Positions 51,866 through 60,063 of a DNA stretch of 64,000 bases are shown here, piece by piece (position 1 is the first letter of the stretch; every line of letters begins with the position of its first letter). The notes under the pieces were generated by a model. The model saw nothing but the letters and a program-made list of their open reading frames with translations, had not been told where the DNA came from and did not search any database. The translations under genes and the position numbers were made by a program. Source of the DNA: Candidatus Avelusimicrobium intestinipullorum (GTDB lineage: Bacteria > Elusimicrobiota > Elusimicrobia > Elusimicrobiales > Elusimicrobiaceae); NCBI GenBank assembly GCA_944324635.1, contig CALUXC010000008.1, positions 1 through 64,000 on the forward strand, read 5' to 3'.

Positions 51866-53233
51866 TTAAAGAGTTTGTTTCTTCCTTTTTCCTTTTTGGT
51901 TCCGCCGCCAGGCCTTTAGCCGCACCACAGCAATCGCCGCCGTGATACACAACACAAATTCAAACGGAGCCCGAAAACGCGCATAAGCGCCAAAAAAGGT
52001 GGAGCCAATTCCCCAAAAATACAAACAATAAACCGCCAGAAAAAAGGTTTCCTTTTTCCTTCTCTTCCATAAACAGAAAAAGCCGCATATTCCCAGCCAT
52101 ACCGTGATAAATACTTCACCGGCGCTTCCCGCAAAGAGCGCCTTGTCCAGTCCTTTTTGCAGCCATTTTTCGTGCATGGCAGAGGTGTGGTTTGACATTT
52201 CTCCCTCCAGCAGGGCTTCGTCGGTTCGGCCGCCGGTAACCAGGCGCGAAATATGCACAAAGTTGGCCCCGAACAAGGTTTTTACGGCCCACAGCGGAGC
52301 GCGGGAAAGTTTATAGAAAAAACTTTCTTTGATTAACGGCAATGCCATGGCTTTGTAAAACTGGACTTGGCGGGCGGGCGGCAAGGAGGAAAATCCGGGC
52401 GGGAGCGCCCTTTCCAGTGCGTCATGCGCCTGCGGCACGGACACGTTAAACTTTTTTGCCAAATAATCTTCGTTCCATATATACAGGTTGTACGCACCAA
52501 CGGACGTAAACCCCTTAAACCCGGTTTGAAGGGCATTTCGGACGTGCCAGCCTCCCACCATAAGCCCTAACGGAAGGGCAAAAAAAGCCAGTATTTTCCA
52601 AATGGGATACGTAAACAATTTCCCCGCCCGAAAGCAAACCAGTAGTATCACGGCGGCAAACGCGAAATAGTAGGCTGCCGGTCTTACGTAAATGGCCGCT
52701 GCCAATAAGGCCGACGCCCATAGCAGAGAACCCGTCTGAAATTTTTTCAAAAACCGCACCAAGAAATAAACAAACCACGCCAGTAAAAACGTGCACAAGG
52801 TTTCGGTCAGTACGGCAAAAGAAAGCGAAAAATACAGTACGCTTGCCGCGCAAAAGCCGGCCGCCCAGCGCGCGGCGGTTTTGCCGGCCAATTCTTTTGC
52901 CGTCAGATAAACGGACACCAGCATGAATAACGAGAGTAAATTTTGTACCGCTACTACCGCCCAAGTGGCATTACCTAGGGCCCATTGAATACCCGCCAGA
53001 AATACAGGATATCCGGGGGTGCGCAACAGCATAGGCGTAGAGGATACCGCTTCCCAAAATGCGCCATATTGCAACCATGTTTGCGCGGGGTACACATAGG
53101 TGAGTGAATCGGGAAAGATAAGCACCGCTTCGCCGAGCGGGTGGCAAAAATAAAGATACGCCAAGGCGCCTGCTTTTAGCAGGGCCAGAATGGCAAAAAT
53201 CCATTGGAAGATGCGGTCTTTGTAAAAAGGCAT
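51866..53233 (-). CDS. GT-C family membrane glycosyltransferase (PMT/ArnT-like)
   Basis: The 455-residue protein has about ten hydrophobic helices. The first external loop holds an acidic residue in IFPDSLTYVYPAQTW (Asp about residue 42) and the motif RTPGYPVFLAG, the pattern of PMT_2/RgtA-like transferases that use polyprenyl-phosphate sugars to modify lipids or proteins on the outer face of the inner membrane. The C-terminus is basic. No Shine-Dalgarno; TACAAT ends 6 bases before the ATG. Confidence 0.85.
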   Translation of the reverse strand: MPFYKDRIFQWIFAILALLKAGALAYLYFCHPLGEAVLIFPDSLTYVYPAQTWLQYGAFWEAVSSTPMLLRTPGYPVFLAGIQWALGNATWAVVAVQNLLSLFMLVSVYLTAKELAGKTAARWAAGFCAASVLYFSLSFAVLTETLCTFLLAWFVYFLVRFLKKFQTGSLLWASALLAAAIYVRPAAYYFAFAAVILLVCFRAGKLFTYPIWKILAFFALPLGLMVGGWHVRNALQTGFKGFTSVGAYNLYIWNEDYLAKKFNVSVPQAHDALERALPPGFSSLPPARQVQFYKAMALPLIKESFFYKLSRAPLWAVKTLFGANFVHISRLVTGGRTDEALLEGEMSNHTSAMHEKWLQKGLDKALFAGSAGEVFITVWLGICGFFCLWKRRKKETFFLAVYCLYFWGIGSTFFGAYARFRAPFEFVLCITAAIAVVRLKAWRRNQKGKRKKQTL

Positions 53234-53239
53234 ATGTTT

Positions 53240-53245
53240 ATTGTA
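53240..53245 (-). promoter_or_regulatory. -10 box of the GT-C gene, leaderless geometry
   Basis: On the minus strand TACAAT is followed by AAACAT and the ATG at 53233; the same box and almost the same spacer occur before the gene at 12839. Confidence 0.55.
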
Positions 53246-53278
53246 TGAAATTGCGCCGCGCGCGGGAAAGAATTAGAG

Positions 53279-53307
53279 AACCATAAAAAAACCCCGCCGT
53301 AAGGCGG
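53279..53307. repeat. 29-base direct repeat, copy 1 (terminator-like)
   Basis: These 29 bases are identical to 55041-55069. They contain a CCCCGCC-GTAA-GGCGG hairpin and an A run, which on the minus strand is a terminator. No minus-strand gene ends here. The two copies bound the A+T-rich GT2 segment. Confidence 0.75.
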
Positions 53308-53455
53308 AGCAAAGAATAACTACAAAATAAGCTGGATAGTTGTATCAAGATATGCGGTGATAAAGCTGTAGTTCATCTTTGGGGTATAAACAAGCGGAAT
53401 CTCAAGGTATTATATTGAAGTAATGGAAGTGAAAAGAAAGCATGAGTATATTTAG

Positions 53456-53461
53456 TATAAT
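53456..53461 (+). promoter_or_regulatory. -10 box of the GT2 gene
   Basis: A perfect TATAAT lies 38 bases before the chosen start codon; no clear -35 is visible. Confidence 0.55.
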
Positions 53462-53493
53462 AAGCAAAAGATAATGAGAAAAGGAGGATGAAT

Positions 53494-54474
53494 GTGCCAG
53501 TAGTTAGTGTATTAGTTCCCATTTATAATTCTTCTCGCTATTTAACCGCCTGTTTGGATAGTTTAATCCGACAGACATTTACTGATATTGAGATCATTTG
53601 TATGGATGATGGTTCCACGGACAATAGTCTTATCCTTGCGCAAGCGTATGCCAAGAAAGATTCCCGAGTCCATGTTTTTAGCCCTGCCACTCATCAAGGA
53701 ATTGCTAATATACGGAATTTGTTGTTGGAGAAAGCTTCAGGGGAATATATTGCATTTGTCGATTCGGATGATATTGTTGCACCGGACTATTTGGAAGTGT
53801 TATATAGAGAAGCCGTGCAGAGCAATGCAGATATAGTAAGAGGGTTGTATTATCTCTTGGATACCCAAACCAATAAAAGACAACCTTGTACAGAGGTCTA
53901 TAAAGAATTTCTCAGAAAAGAGCCAGATGCCAGGCCTATTAGCCGGTTACAGGCGGCGTTAGATGATACCCAAGTGTGGCTTAAATTAATTCGGACGGAA
54001 GTGATTCGGGCTAATCAAATTAGATTTTTACCGAACAGTTTGGCTGAAGACCTTTCTTTTGAAATTTTGTTGTATCAGTATGCAGATAAAATCCGTTTTG
54101 TGCCGCAGTATTTGTATACGTATAGAGTGGGGAATCCTTTGTCTATATCGGCCCGGAAGTTTTTATGTGCCTGCGGTACCTTGGAAAATTTAATTTTTGC
54201 TTCACAAGAGCTTGTAAGACGCCAAAAAGCAGAATCTACCCTATATACACGCATGGTAGTGTTGATTTTTCACGCTATGCGGCGTTTGCGGAAATTTACA
54301 TCACTTGATGAAAAAAAGCAGGCGGGTAAATTATGCAGGGAAGGCTTTTTGATGATAACACAACGACTTTCTTATATCTCCCCTATAAAACGCATACAAG
54401 TTTATTCGATATGCTGCTTGGCCCGGCTTTTGCCGGACCAGTATTTGCCCTACCTTGCTTCTTGTATAAGATAG
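53494..54474 (+). CDS. GT2-family glycosyltransferase
   Basis: The 326-residue product has a GT-A fold at the N-terminus: VSVLVPIYNSSRYLTACLDS, the nucleotide-sugar motif CMDDGSTDNSL (about residues 38-48) and the DxD-like FVDSDDIV (about 89-96). Such enzymes add sugars to surface polysaccharide or lipid. The C-terminal 120 residues are helical and Arg/Lys-rich. AAGGAGG ends at 53487, directly against an ATG at 53488, so I prefer the in-frame GTG at 53494, 6 bases from the site. The gene is clearly A+T-richer than its neighbours, lies between two 29-base repeats next to tRNA-Ala, and is probably acquired. Confidence 0.85.
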   Translation: MPVVSVLVPIYNSSRYLTACLDSLIRQTFTDIEIICMDDGSTDNSLILAQAYAKKDSRVHVFSPATHQGIANIRNLLLEKASGEYIAFVDSDDIVAPDYLEVLYREAVQSNADIVRGLYYLLDTQTNKRQPCTEVYKEFLRKEPDARPISRLQAALDDTQVWLKLIRTEVIRANQIRFLPNSLAEDLSFEILLYQYADKIRFVPQYLYTYRVGNPLSISARKFLCACGTLENLIFASQELVRRQKAESTLYTRMVVLIFHAMRRLRKFTSLDEKKQAGKLCREGFLMITQRLSYISPIKRIQVYSICCLARLLPDQYLPYLASCIR

Positions 54475-54807
54475 CTGATTATGGACGAGGTTGCTTCCTA
54501 AGGATATATTGGATACGCCCTGCCGGAAAATTTACCAGCATGAAAAGGCGTCGCTTGCTATTGGTTTTATTTATGATGTTGCCGGCATTGTAGATGATTT
54601 TATCCCTTATTCCTTACAACGGATGCACCTGTTCTGTGCGGAAATTTGCGCGGTGGGTTTCGTGTTACCATTAATTTGGGTTGGATATTCCCTATTTATG
54701 GCATATTCCTCGTTGATTAGAATTTCTCTTATGCATCCCTGGGTTGTTCTAAAGTTAAATGCGAATTCTGGGCAGTGTGATTTCGCAGAAAGTATGCTAG
54801 CGGGGTA

Positions 54808-55008
54808 TTAAAACTGTTTTTTCAATAAGCTTTTATCATCTATAAATTTCTGTTGACCCGATACTTTGCCGCGCTTTAGAGCCGCAACTAACGAATATGA
54901 GTGCTTTTCCAAAATATAAAATGATGACCGCAGCAAAGATTCCAGTGTTTTCTTATAATCCTCACTGTTCACGCTCTTTGCTTGGCTGAAAAGGGAAGTG
55001 GCTTGTGT
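54808..55008 (-). pseudogene. Remnant of the 3' end of a coding gene
   Basis: On the minus strand this frame reads like real protein (SLFSQAKSVNSEDYKKTLES, HSYSLVAALKRGKVSGQQKF) and ends with a proper TAA at 54810-54808. The open frame goes back only to a stop at 55011-55009 and has no ATG; the sole start is GTG 54972, with a poor Shine-Dalgarno. I read it as the tail of a gene lost when the segment was rearranged. It might instead be a 54-residue gene. The remaining sequence 54475-54807 has only weak frames. Confidence 0.5.
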
Positions 55009-55040
55009 TTAAGATAATAGTATCAGGCAGAGGGGAAAGG

Positions 55041-55069
55041 AACCATAAAAAAACCCCGCCGTAAGGCGG
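55041..55069. repeat. 29-base direct repeat, copy 2 (tRNA-Ala terminator)
   Basis: Identical to 53279-53307. On the minus strand its GGCGG / CCGCC hairpin is followed by TTTTTTT, 14 bases after the tRNA-Ala 3' end, so this copy is the natural tRNA terminator. Confidence 0.8.
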
Positions 55070-55083
55070 GGTAACATTTCAAA

Positions 55084-55159
55084 TGGTGGACCTGACAAGG
55101 ATCGAACTTGCGACCTCCTGCATGCCATGCAGGCGCTCTCCCAGCTGAGCTACAGGCCC
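55084..55159 (-). tRNA. tRNA-Ala (anticodon GGC)
   Basis: On the minus strand the sequence folds into a cloverleaf: acceptor stem GGGCCTG / CAGGTCC, D arm GCTC / GAGC, anticodon stem CCTGC / GCAGG around ATGGCAT (anticodon GGC), T arm GCAAG TTCGATC CTTGT, discriminator A and encoded CCA (55086-55084). Confidence 0.96.
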
Positions 55160-55176
55160 TTAATGACTACATATTT

Positions 55177-55205
55177 ATTATAACAGTTTTTTTACAAAAG
55201 TGCAA
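55177..55205 (-). promoter_or_regulatory. Promoter of tRNA-Ala
   Basis: On the minus strand TTGCAC, a 17-base spacer and TATAAT with an extended TG just upstream: a strong promoter ending 18 bases from the tRNA. Confidence 0.8.
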
Positions 55206-55220
55206 CTTTAGTTTTTCAAA

Positions 55221-55247
55221 AGAAAAGGCCCTTTCGGGCCTTTTCTT
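55221..55247 (-). terminator. Terminator of the first autotransporter gene
   Basis: On the minus strand AAAAGGCCC-GAAA-GGGCCTTTT is followed by CTTTTG. Confidence 0.85.
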
Positions 55248-55258
55248 AAAACAGATGC

Positions 55259-58200
55259 TTAGAACTGGAACGAGACGTTCACTTCTCCGCCGAAGCCTTC
55301 GCGCTTGCCCACCTGGCCGTATACGGTCAGTACCGTGTGCAAGGGCAGGAAGGTATCCGTGTTGTGATAGGCCAAAGATACCTGGCCGCGTCCGCTCAAG
55401 CCTTTAAGCGAAGCATCGCTGTTGGTCATGTCTTCTACGGTAACGGAGGATTCGCCGTCCATTTCGTAGATACCGCTCAAGCCAAAGGCCGGGGTCAAAC
55501 CGCCCAAGTCCAGCGAGGAGAGCGTATAGTCCGCGCCGAAGCGTACGGCCAAGCTCTGCATAGCGTCAAACTGGATTTTCTGGGCCAGGTTGTCGGTGAT
55601 ATCGTCTTTTTCTTTGCGCAGCCATTGAATGTTGGCAAAGAGGTTCAAGTCCTGCAGCGGGGTTTCCACAAAGCCCGCATTGGCGCCGTAGTACAGCCCG
55701 GTGCTGCTAAATTCGGAAAGCAGTTCGCCGGAGTTGAATTCCATATCCAGGTAACCCGCTTCCGCGCTGATTTCCAAGCGGCCGGTTTCGCTGTAGCGCA
55801 AGGAGGACATAAGCCCGCCGCCAAAGCCGTTGGCGCTGCCGTTTACTTTAATCGGGAAGGTTTCGTAGGAGCCGCCCGCGTATTTGGCAAAGAAGCCCAA
55901 TACCCAGTCGTCCGTGAATTTTTTCCACGCACCGGCGTGCACAATACCGGAGTCCAAATCAAAGCCGCTACCCGTTTCGTAGCGGGTGTGGTGATAACCG
56001 CCGTTTACGAAGGTGTTTTGTTCCGTATCGCTCTTCCAGATATCGTTCATGGTTTGGTTGAGCATTTCGGGCCCTTCGCTTACTAAGGCCAATCCAACCA
56101 GCGGCAGCTGGCCGTACATTTCCACATTGGCTTTGTCTTTGTGGCTGGCCAGCGTCCATTCCAACACATCGCCGTTTAATTCCGGCGTAAGGGTGAAGGA
56201 ATAGGCGCCCATTTTGTTGCTGGAGAGCGTTACGTCGGACGTGTATTTAATGCAGTTCGGATCGCCGTTGCATTCCACGGGGCCGTAGCCGTCCAGGATT
56301 TCGCCGGGCGTGCGGATAATTTCCGTAGCGGCGTGTTCTTTCATGGCCGAGGAGTCCAGCGTCAGCAAGGCGTGTACGTCGCTGCCGGTGAATTCCAGGC
56401 GGGTATCAAAGTTACCAATGATATTGGTCTGTTGATTAAAGTTTTTGAAGTTGGCCAAATCGTAGGAAACGAAATCGTTCCCGTTGGCGATGTTCTTAAA
56501 GACCAGTTTGTTCGTATCGGCGTAATAAGAGTTAGAACCGCCGTATACCGTGCCGTTTACCTGCGTATTGCCGGACAATACAACCGTGTTGTTTTTGGCC
56601 AGCATATTTTCTTGTTTCAATTCGGCACCGTCTACATATCCGCCGTATATATTTCCGTTCAAGGTCACGTTATCCAGGATAATCGTGTTGTTGGACGCGC
56701 TCAGCTGGTCGTCCACAAATTCGGCTTCTTCCGTGGTGGTTTCCACGGTGGAAGTGCCTTGGCCGGTGCTTTCGTCATAGGAGGTGGTAGTGGTGGTCGT
56801 GGTGGTGACGAGTCCGTCTTTTACCACTTCCACTTTTTCCGTTACGCGGCCTTGTTCGTCTTTCGTTTCCGTGCAGTAATTAACTTCGCGCACATAAGAC
56901 GCAAAACCGCCAATGACGTTAGCGTTAAACGTGCCGCCCTGCAAGGAAACAATGTTGTTGTTGGCGGAAGTACCAAACCCGTTGATTACTTCTTCCGGGG
57001 CCGTTTCCGACGGGGTGGTGTTCACCGTGCTGGTGTAGTCCGAAGTGACGCCGCCAAAAATGTACCCGTGGGTGGTATCCAACGCGGGGGCAATGGGGTT
57101 ACCCAATTTGGTTTCGGTTCCCAACAACTTGTGAGAAATCAAGTTTTGCGGATCCATAATTCCGCCGAATGTATAGTCGCTGTCGTAGTTCAGGGTAATG
57201 TCGGAATTTTTAATGGACACCATGTTATTGCTGGGGTTTTCCGTAAAGTTGATCGTAGCACCGATTTCATATCCGGTCATGGGCGTATCGGCGATGGACA
57301 GCGTGTTGTAGTTGGTCGTACCGGAAATGGTGTTGGAATTGTCTTCTAACCCGTGAATCATTCTCACCGTATAGAGCGTACCGTTGGCAACGGTAGAGTT
57401 TTGAATGTTCATCGTGTTGTGGCTGGCGTTGTTGTTATTGGCGTCCACGGCGGCGGCAGACTGCACGCTGGAACCGTTTAACAAGTCCAGGCGGTTGTAG
57501 TCAAACGTGCCGGTAGCCACGGAATCGTCGTGCAAGGTAAATCCGCTTTTCGCCGCAATCACTTTTCCGTTAACGGTAGCGCCATCAAGTACAACCTTGT
57601 TGTTGTTGCCTACCACGCCGCCGTAGGAACCGTACACGTCGCCGGCAACGGTGGAATCGGTGATATAGACGCTGTTTTTATTGTTGTTGCGGTTAGCGGT
57701 GATATCGGGGTGGTTGTCTACTTCTTCCTGAGTGGTTTGCACATAGGAAAGACCGCCCACCACGGCACCATTAATTTGAGAACCGGTAATATTGACCGTG
57801 TTTCCGGCGGCATCGCCAAGATAGTATTGGGAAGCGCCGCCCGCTACGGCTACCGGGTTGTTGCCAATGGCAAAAACAGAGTTGGAGGTTTGGGGCGCTA
57901 CGGTGATGGTGGAGTTGGTAATGTTGACCGTGTTGTTGGTAGCGTTACCGGTTCCCCACTTTTCGGCGTCCACCGCGTCGGCGCGGTTCGTGCGGGACAA
58001 CCCGCCCGCCACAGCGCGGCCTTCAATGGTGGCGCCCGTGATGTTAACGGTGTTTCCGTCCGCCGTATTGGCGTAAACGGCACCGCCGGCAATATAGTGG
58101 TTCCACTGTCCTTCGGGCACGGTGGTATCCGATTCCGAGATGTCGGTGGAGATATTCACTGTATTGTTGGAAGCGGAGCTGTTATACGAGGCACCGCCCG

Positions 58201-58357
58201 CAATCATTTTATTTGTGGCGTCCTGACTCAAGGGGGCGTTGATTGTTAAGGTTTTTCCGTCTACCGGGCCCGCCGTTTCAATGGGGTCGTACGTCTGGGC
58301 ACCAGCTACGGAAGCCAAACAAAACGCAAGAATCAGTCCTGCAGTCAAATTCTTCAT
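55259..58357 (-). CDS. Autotransporter-type outer-membrane protein
   Basis: The 1032-residue product has a signal peptide (MKNLTAGLILAFCLASVAGA), a long passenger and a C-terminal beta barrel. The passenger (about residues 22-740) repeats NNTVNIT-like strands (GNTVNITGATIEG, NNTVNITNSTI, GNTVNITGSQING), a beta-helix pattern. An eight-Thr stretch occurs near residue 520. The barrel (about 760-1032) alternates polar and aromatic residues and ends in FQF, the outer-membrane sorting signal. CGGAGG precedes the ATG. It is a paralogue of the incomplete gene at the right edge. The role is surface exposure, probably adhesion, by inference. Confidence 0.88.
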   Translation of the reverse strand: MKNLTAGLILAFCLASVAGAQTYDPIETAGPVDGKTLTINAPLSQDATNKMIAGGASYNSSASNNTVNISTDISESDTTVPEGQWNHYIAGGAVYANTADGNTVNITGATIEGRAVAGGLSRTNRADAVDAEKWGTGNATNNTVNITNSTITVAPQTSNSVFAIGNNPVAVAGGASQYYLGDAAGNTVNITGSQINGAVVGGLSYVQTTQEEVDNHPDITANRNNNKNSVYITDSTVAGDVYGSYGGVVGNNNKVVLDGATVNGKVIAAKSGFTLHDDSVATGTFDYNRLDLLNGSSVQSAAAVDANNNNASHNTMNIQNSTVANGTLYTVRMIHGLEDNSNTISGTTNYNTLSIADTPMTGYEIGATINFTENPSNNMVSIKNSDITLNYDSDYTFGGIMDPQNLISHKLLGTETKLGNPIAPALDTTHGYIFGGVTSDYTSTVNTTPSETAPEEVINGFGTSANNNIVSLQGGTFNANVIGGFASYVREVNYCTETKDEQGRVTEKVEVVKDGLVTTTTTTTTSYDESTGQGTSTVETTTEEAEFVDDQLSASNNTIILDNVTLNGNIYGGYVDGAELKQENMLAKNNTVVLSGNTQVNGTVYGGSNSYYADTNKLVFKNIANGNDFVSYDLANFKNFNQQTNIIGNFDTRLEFTGSDVHALLTLDSSAMKEHAATEIIRTPGEILDGYGPVECNGDPNCIKYTSDVTLSSNKMGAYSFTLTPELNGDVLEWTLASHKDKANVEMYGQLPLVGLALVSEGPEMLNQTMNDIWKSDTEQNTFVNGGYHHTRYETGSGFDLDSGIVHAGAWKKFTDDWVLGFFAKYAGGSYETFPIKVNGSANGFGGGLMSSLRYSETGRLEISAEAGYLDMEFNSGELLSEFSSTGLYYGANAGFVETPLQDLNLFANIQWLRKEKDDITDNLAQKIQFDAMQSLAVRFGADYTLSSLDLGGLTPAFGLSGIYEMDGESSVTVEDMTNSDASLKGLSGRGQVSLAYHNTDTFLPLHTVLTVYGQVGKREGFGGEVNVSFQF

Positions 58358-58393
58358 TTGTCCTCCGGTTGAGATAAAAAAGCAATATACCCT

Positions 58394-58399
58394 ATTATA
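58394..58399 (-). promoter_or_regulatory. -10 box of the autotransporter gene
   Basis: On the minus strand TATAAT lies 36 bases before the ATG; no good -35 is seen. Confidence 0.5.
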
Positions 58400-58507
58400 C
58401 AGAATTTACGGCAAAAAGAAAGGCTTTTTTAGAGGGAAAAGCCCCATGAAAACCGTTTGCCAAAAACGGCCTTTTAAGTGCCGGGGCGGGCAGGCCGCTA
58501 TTTTAGG

Positions 58508-58513
58508 TATAAT
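58508..58513 (+). promoter_or_regulatory. -10 box of the methyltransferase gene, leaderless geometry
   Basis: A perfect TATAAT is followed by AAGCCT and the ATG at 58520, with no Shine-Dalgarno. Confidence 0.6.
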
Positions 58514-58519
58514 AAGCCT

Positions 58520-59230
58520 ATGGAAAACCGATATACCGACGGAACATATTGGCGCGAAAACCCCGGCTGGCACGGGGAGGACGCCCCTTGGAAGCTGGCG
58601 CATGTATTGCGGGCCCTCAGCCAAGCCGGCGTGCTGGAGCGGGTTCGCCGCGTGTGTGATGTAGGCTGCGGTTCCGGCGATTTGTTAAAAACCTGGGCCC
58701 GCCAGCGGCCGGATATGCATTTTACGGGATGTGATATTTCGCCCCAGGCGCATGCGCTTTGCGTGAAGAACGCTCCCTCTAATGTTCGCTTTGTGCACGG
58801 CTCGCAAACGGAAGGCGGCCCTTTTGACCTGGTTATGGCGGTAGATGTATTGGAACATGTGCCGGACATGGACCCGTTTTTGGAGTTTTTGCGCACGCAG
58901 GCGGATTTGCTTTTGCTGCATGTGCCGCTGGATTTGTCTTTTAGAAGTGTCCTTAAACCCGAGATTTTGGAGCAGGAACGCCGCACCGTTGGGCATATTC
59001 ATTTTTTTACGGGTCCCTATTTGCGCCGCTTTTTGGCCCAGAGACATTATGAAGTGCTCAGCTGGCATTACACCAACAAATATGTGGAACGCCCCCCGGT
59101 ACTAATGAGTGTACGCAGCAAAATAGGCATGTGGATCCGCCGTTTGGCGCACTATGGCCTGCCGCGCGCGTGGGCTGCGTGGCTGGTGGGCGGGTATAGC
59201 GTGATGTTGGTGGCGCGCTTGAAAAAATAA
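58520..59230 (+). CDS. Class I SAM-dependent methyltransferase
   Basis: The 236-residue product has motif I VCDVGCGSGDLL (about residues 39-50), the acidic CDISPQAHAL (motif II), and FDLVMAVDVLEHVPDMDPFL (about 93-112), the pattern of Methyltransf_11/25-type enzymes such as UbiE- or glycan-linked methyltransferases. A C-terminal helix near LMSVRSKIGMWI is basic. The substrate is unknown. I chose ATG 58520 since the TATAAT at 58508-58513 rules out the longer frame from 58478. It is convergent with nfo, with no gap. Confidence 0.85.
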   Translation: MENRYTDGTYWRENPGWHGEDAPWKLAHVLRALSQAGVLERVRRVCDVGCGSGDLLKTWARQRPDMHFTGCDISPQAHALCVKNAPSNVRFVHGSQTEGGPFDLVMAVDVLEHVPDMDPFLEFLRTQADLLLLHVPLDLSFRSVLKPEILEQERRTVGHIHFFTGPYLRRFLAQRHYEVLSWHYTNKYVERPPVLMSVRSKIGMWIRRLAHYGLPRAWAAWLVGGYSVMLVARLKK

Positions 59231-60061
59231 TTATTGGCGATGCAGGCTGCGCAAAAGGGCTATTTCCCGTGCGTAGCCGGCCAAGTCGTTAGGGGTTTCC
59301 AGACAGAAGGGAATGTTTTGCAAAGCCGGGTGGTTGATGACGCGAGAGAGCGTGTCGGTGCCGATTTCGCCCTGGCCGATGGCGGCGTGGCGGTCTTTGC
59401 GGGCGCCGCGCGGGTTTAAGCTGTCGTTTAGATGTATGGCTTTTAGGTTTTTAAGCCCAATTTGCTTATCAAATTCTTCCAACAGTCCGTCCAACACGGC
59501 CAGCGAATAGCCTGCGTCGTGCACGTGGCAGGTATCCAGGCAGACGCCCATTTTACCGTTTAATTTTACTCCGTCTAAAATCTGTTTTAATTCATCAAAA
59601 CTTCTTCCAATTTCCGTGCCTTTGCCGGCCATGGTTTCCAGAAGCACGGTGGTGTGCTGTTCGGGCGTTAAAATTTCGTTTAGCGCTTCAATAATCAGCC
59701 GCAAGCCTTCCGGGGCGCCTTGTCCTACATGGCTGCCAGGGTGAAAGTTGTACAAATTGCCGGGCAGATATTCCATGCGGGCCAGGTCGTCGGCCATGGT
59801 TTGCAGGGCAAAAGAGCGGGTTTTGGCATCGGCCGACGCCGGGTTTAGCGTGTAGGGCGCATGGGCAATAATGGGCCCAAAGTGATGGGTTTTGAGCAGC
59901 AGTTGCAAGGCTTGTGCGTCTTGCGGGTTAATGTCTTTGGCTTGGCTGCCGCGCGGGTTGCGCGTGAAAAACTGAAACGTATTGGCGTTTATTTCCAGGG
60001 CGGTTTTGCCCATGGCTTCAAACCCCTTGGAAGAAGATAAGTGGCAGCCAATGAAAAACAT
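59231..60061 (-). CDS. nfo: Endonuclease IV (AP endonuclease)
   Basis: The 276-residue enzyme cleaves DNA at abasic sites. Metal-site motifs are [20 protein letters not shown] near the start, NFHPGSHVG (about 105-113), [13 protein letters not shown] (about 138-150), [13 protein letters not shown] (about 172-184) and IHLNDS. I chose the ATG at 60061 since it lies 2 bases after the aldolase stop and the domain starts there; an upstream frame from 60139 lies within the aldolase gene. Confidence 0.94.
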   Translation of the reverse strand: MFFIGCHLSSSKGFEAMGKTALEINANTFQFFTRNPRGSQAKDINPQDAQALQLLLKTHHFGPIIAHAPYTLNPASADAKTRSFALQTMADDLARMEYLPGNLYNFHPGSHVGQGAPEGLRLIIEALNEILTPEQHTTVLLETMAGKGTEIGRSFDELKQILDGVKLNGKMGVCLDTCHVHDAGYSLAVLDGLLEEFDKQIGLKNLKAIHLNDSLNPRGARKDRHAAIGQGEIGTDTLSRVINHPALQNIPFCLETPNDLAGYAREIALLRSLHRQ

Positions 60062-60063
60062 AA

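Noticed and set aside
54491-54811. Plus-strand 106-codon frame after the GT2 gene
   Set aside because: Parts look protein-like (YDVAGIVDDFIPYSLQRM), but there is no ribosome site and no family, and its end overlaps the end of the better minus-strand remnant. It may be gene debris.
56333-57349. 338-codon plus-strand frame opposite the autotransporter
   Set aside because: It is an antisense product of the repetitive passenger; the Gly/Val/Phe-rich composition mirrors the NNTVNIT repeats.
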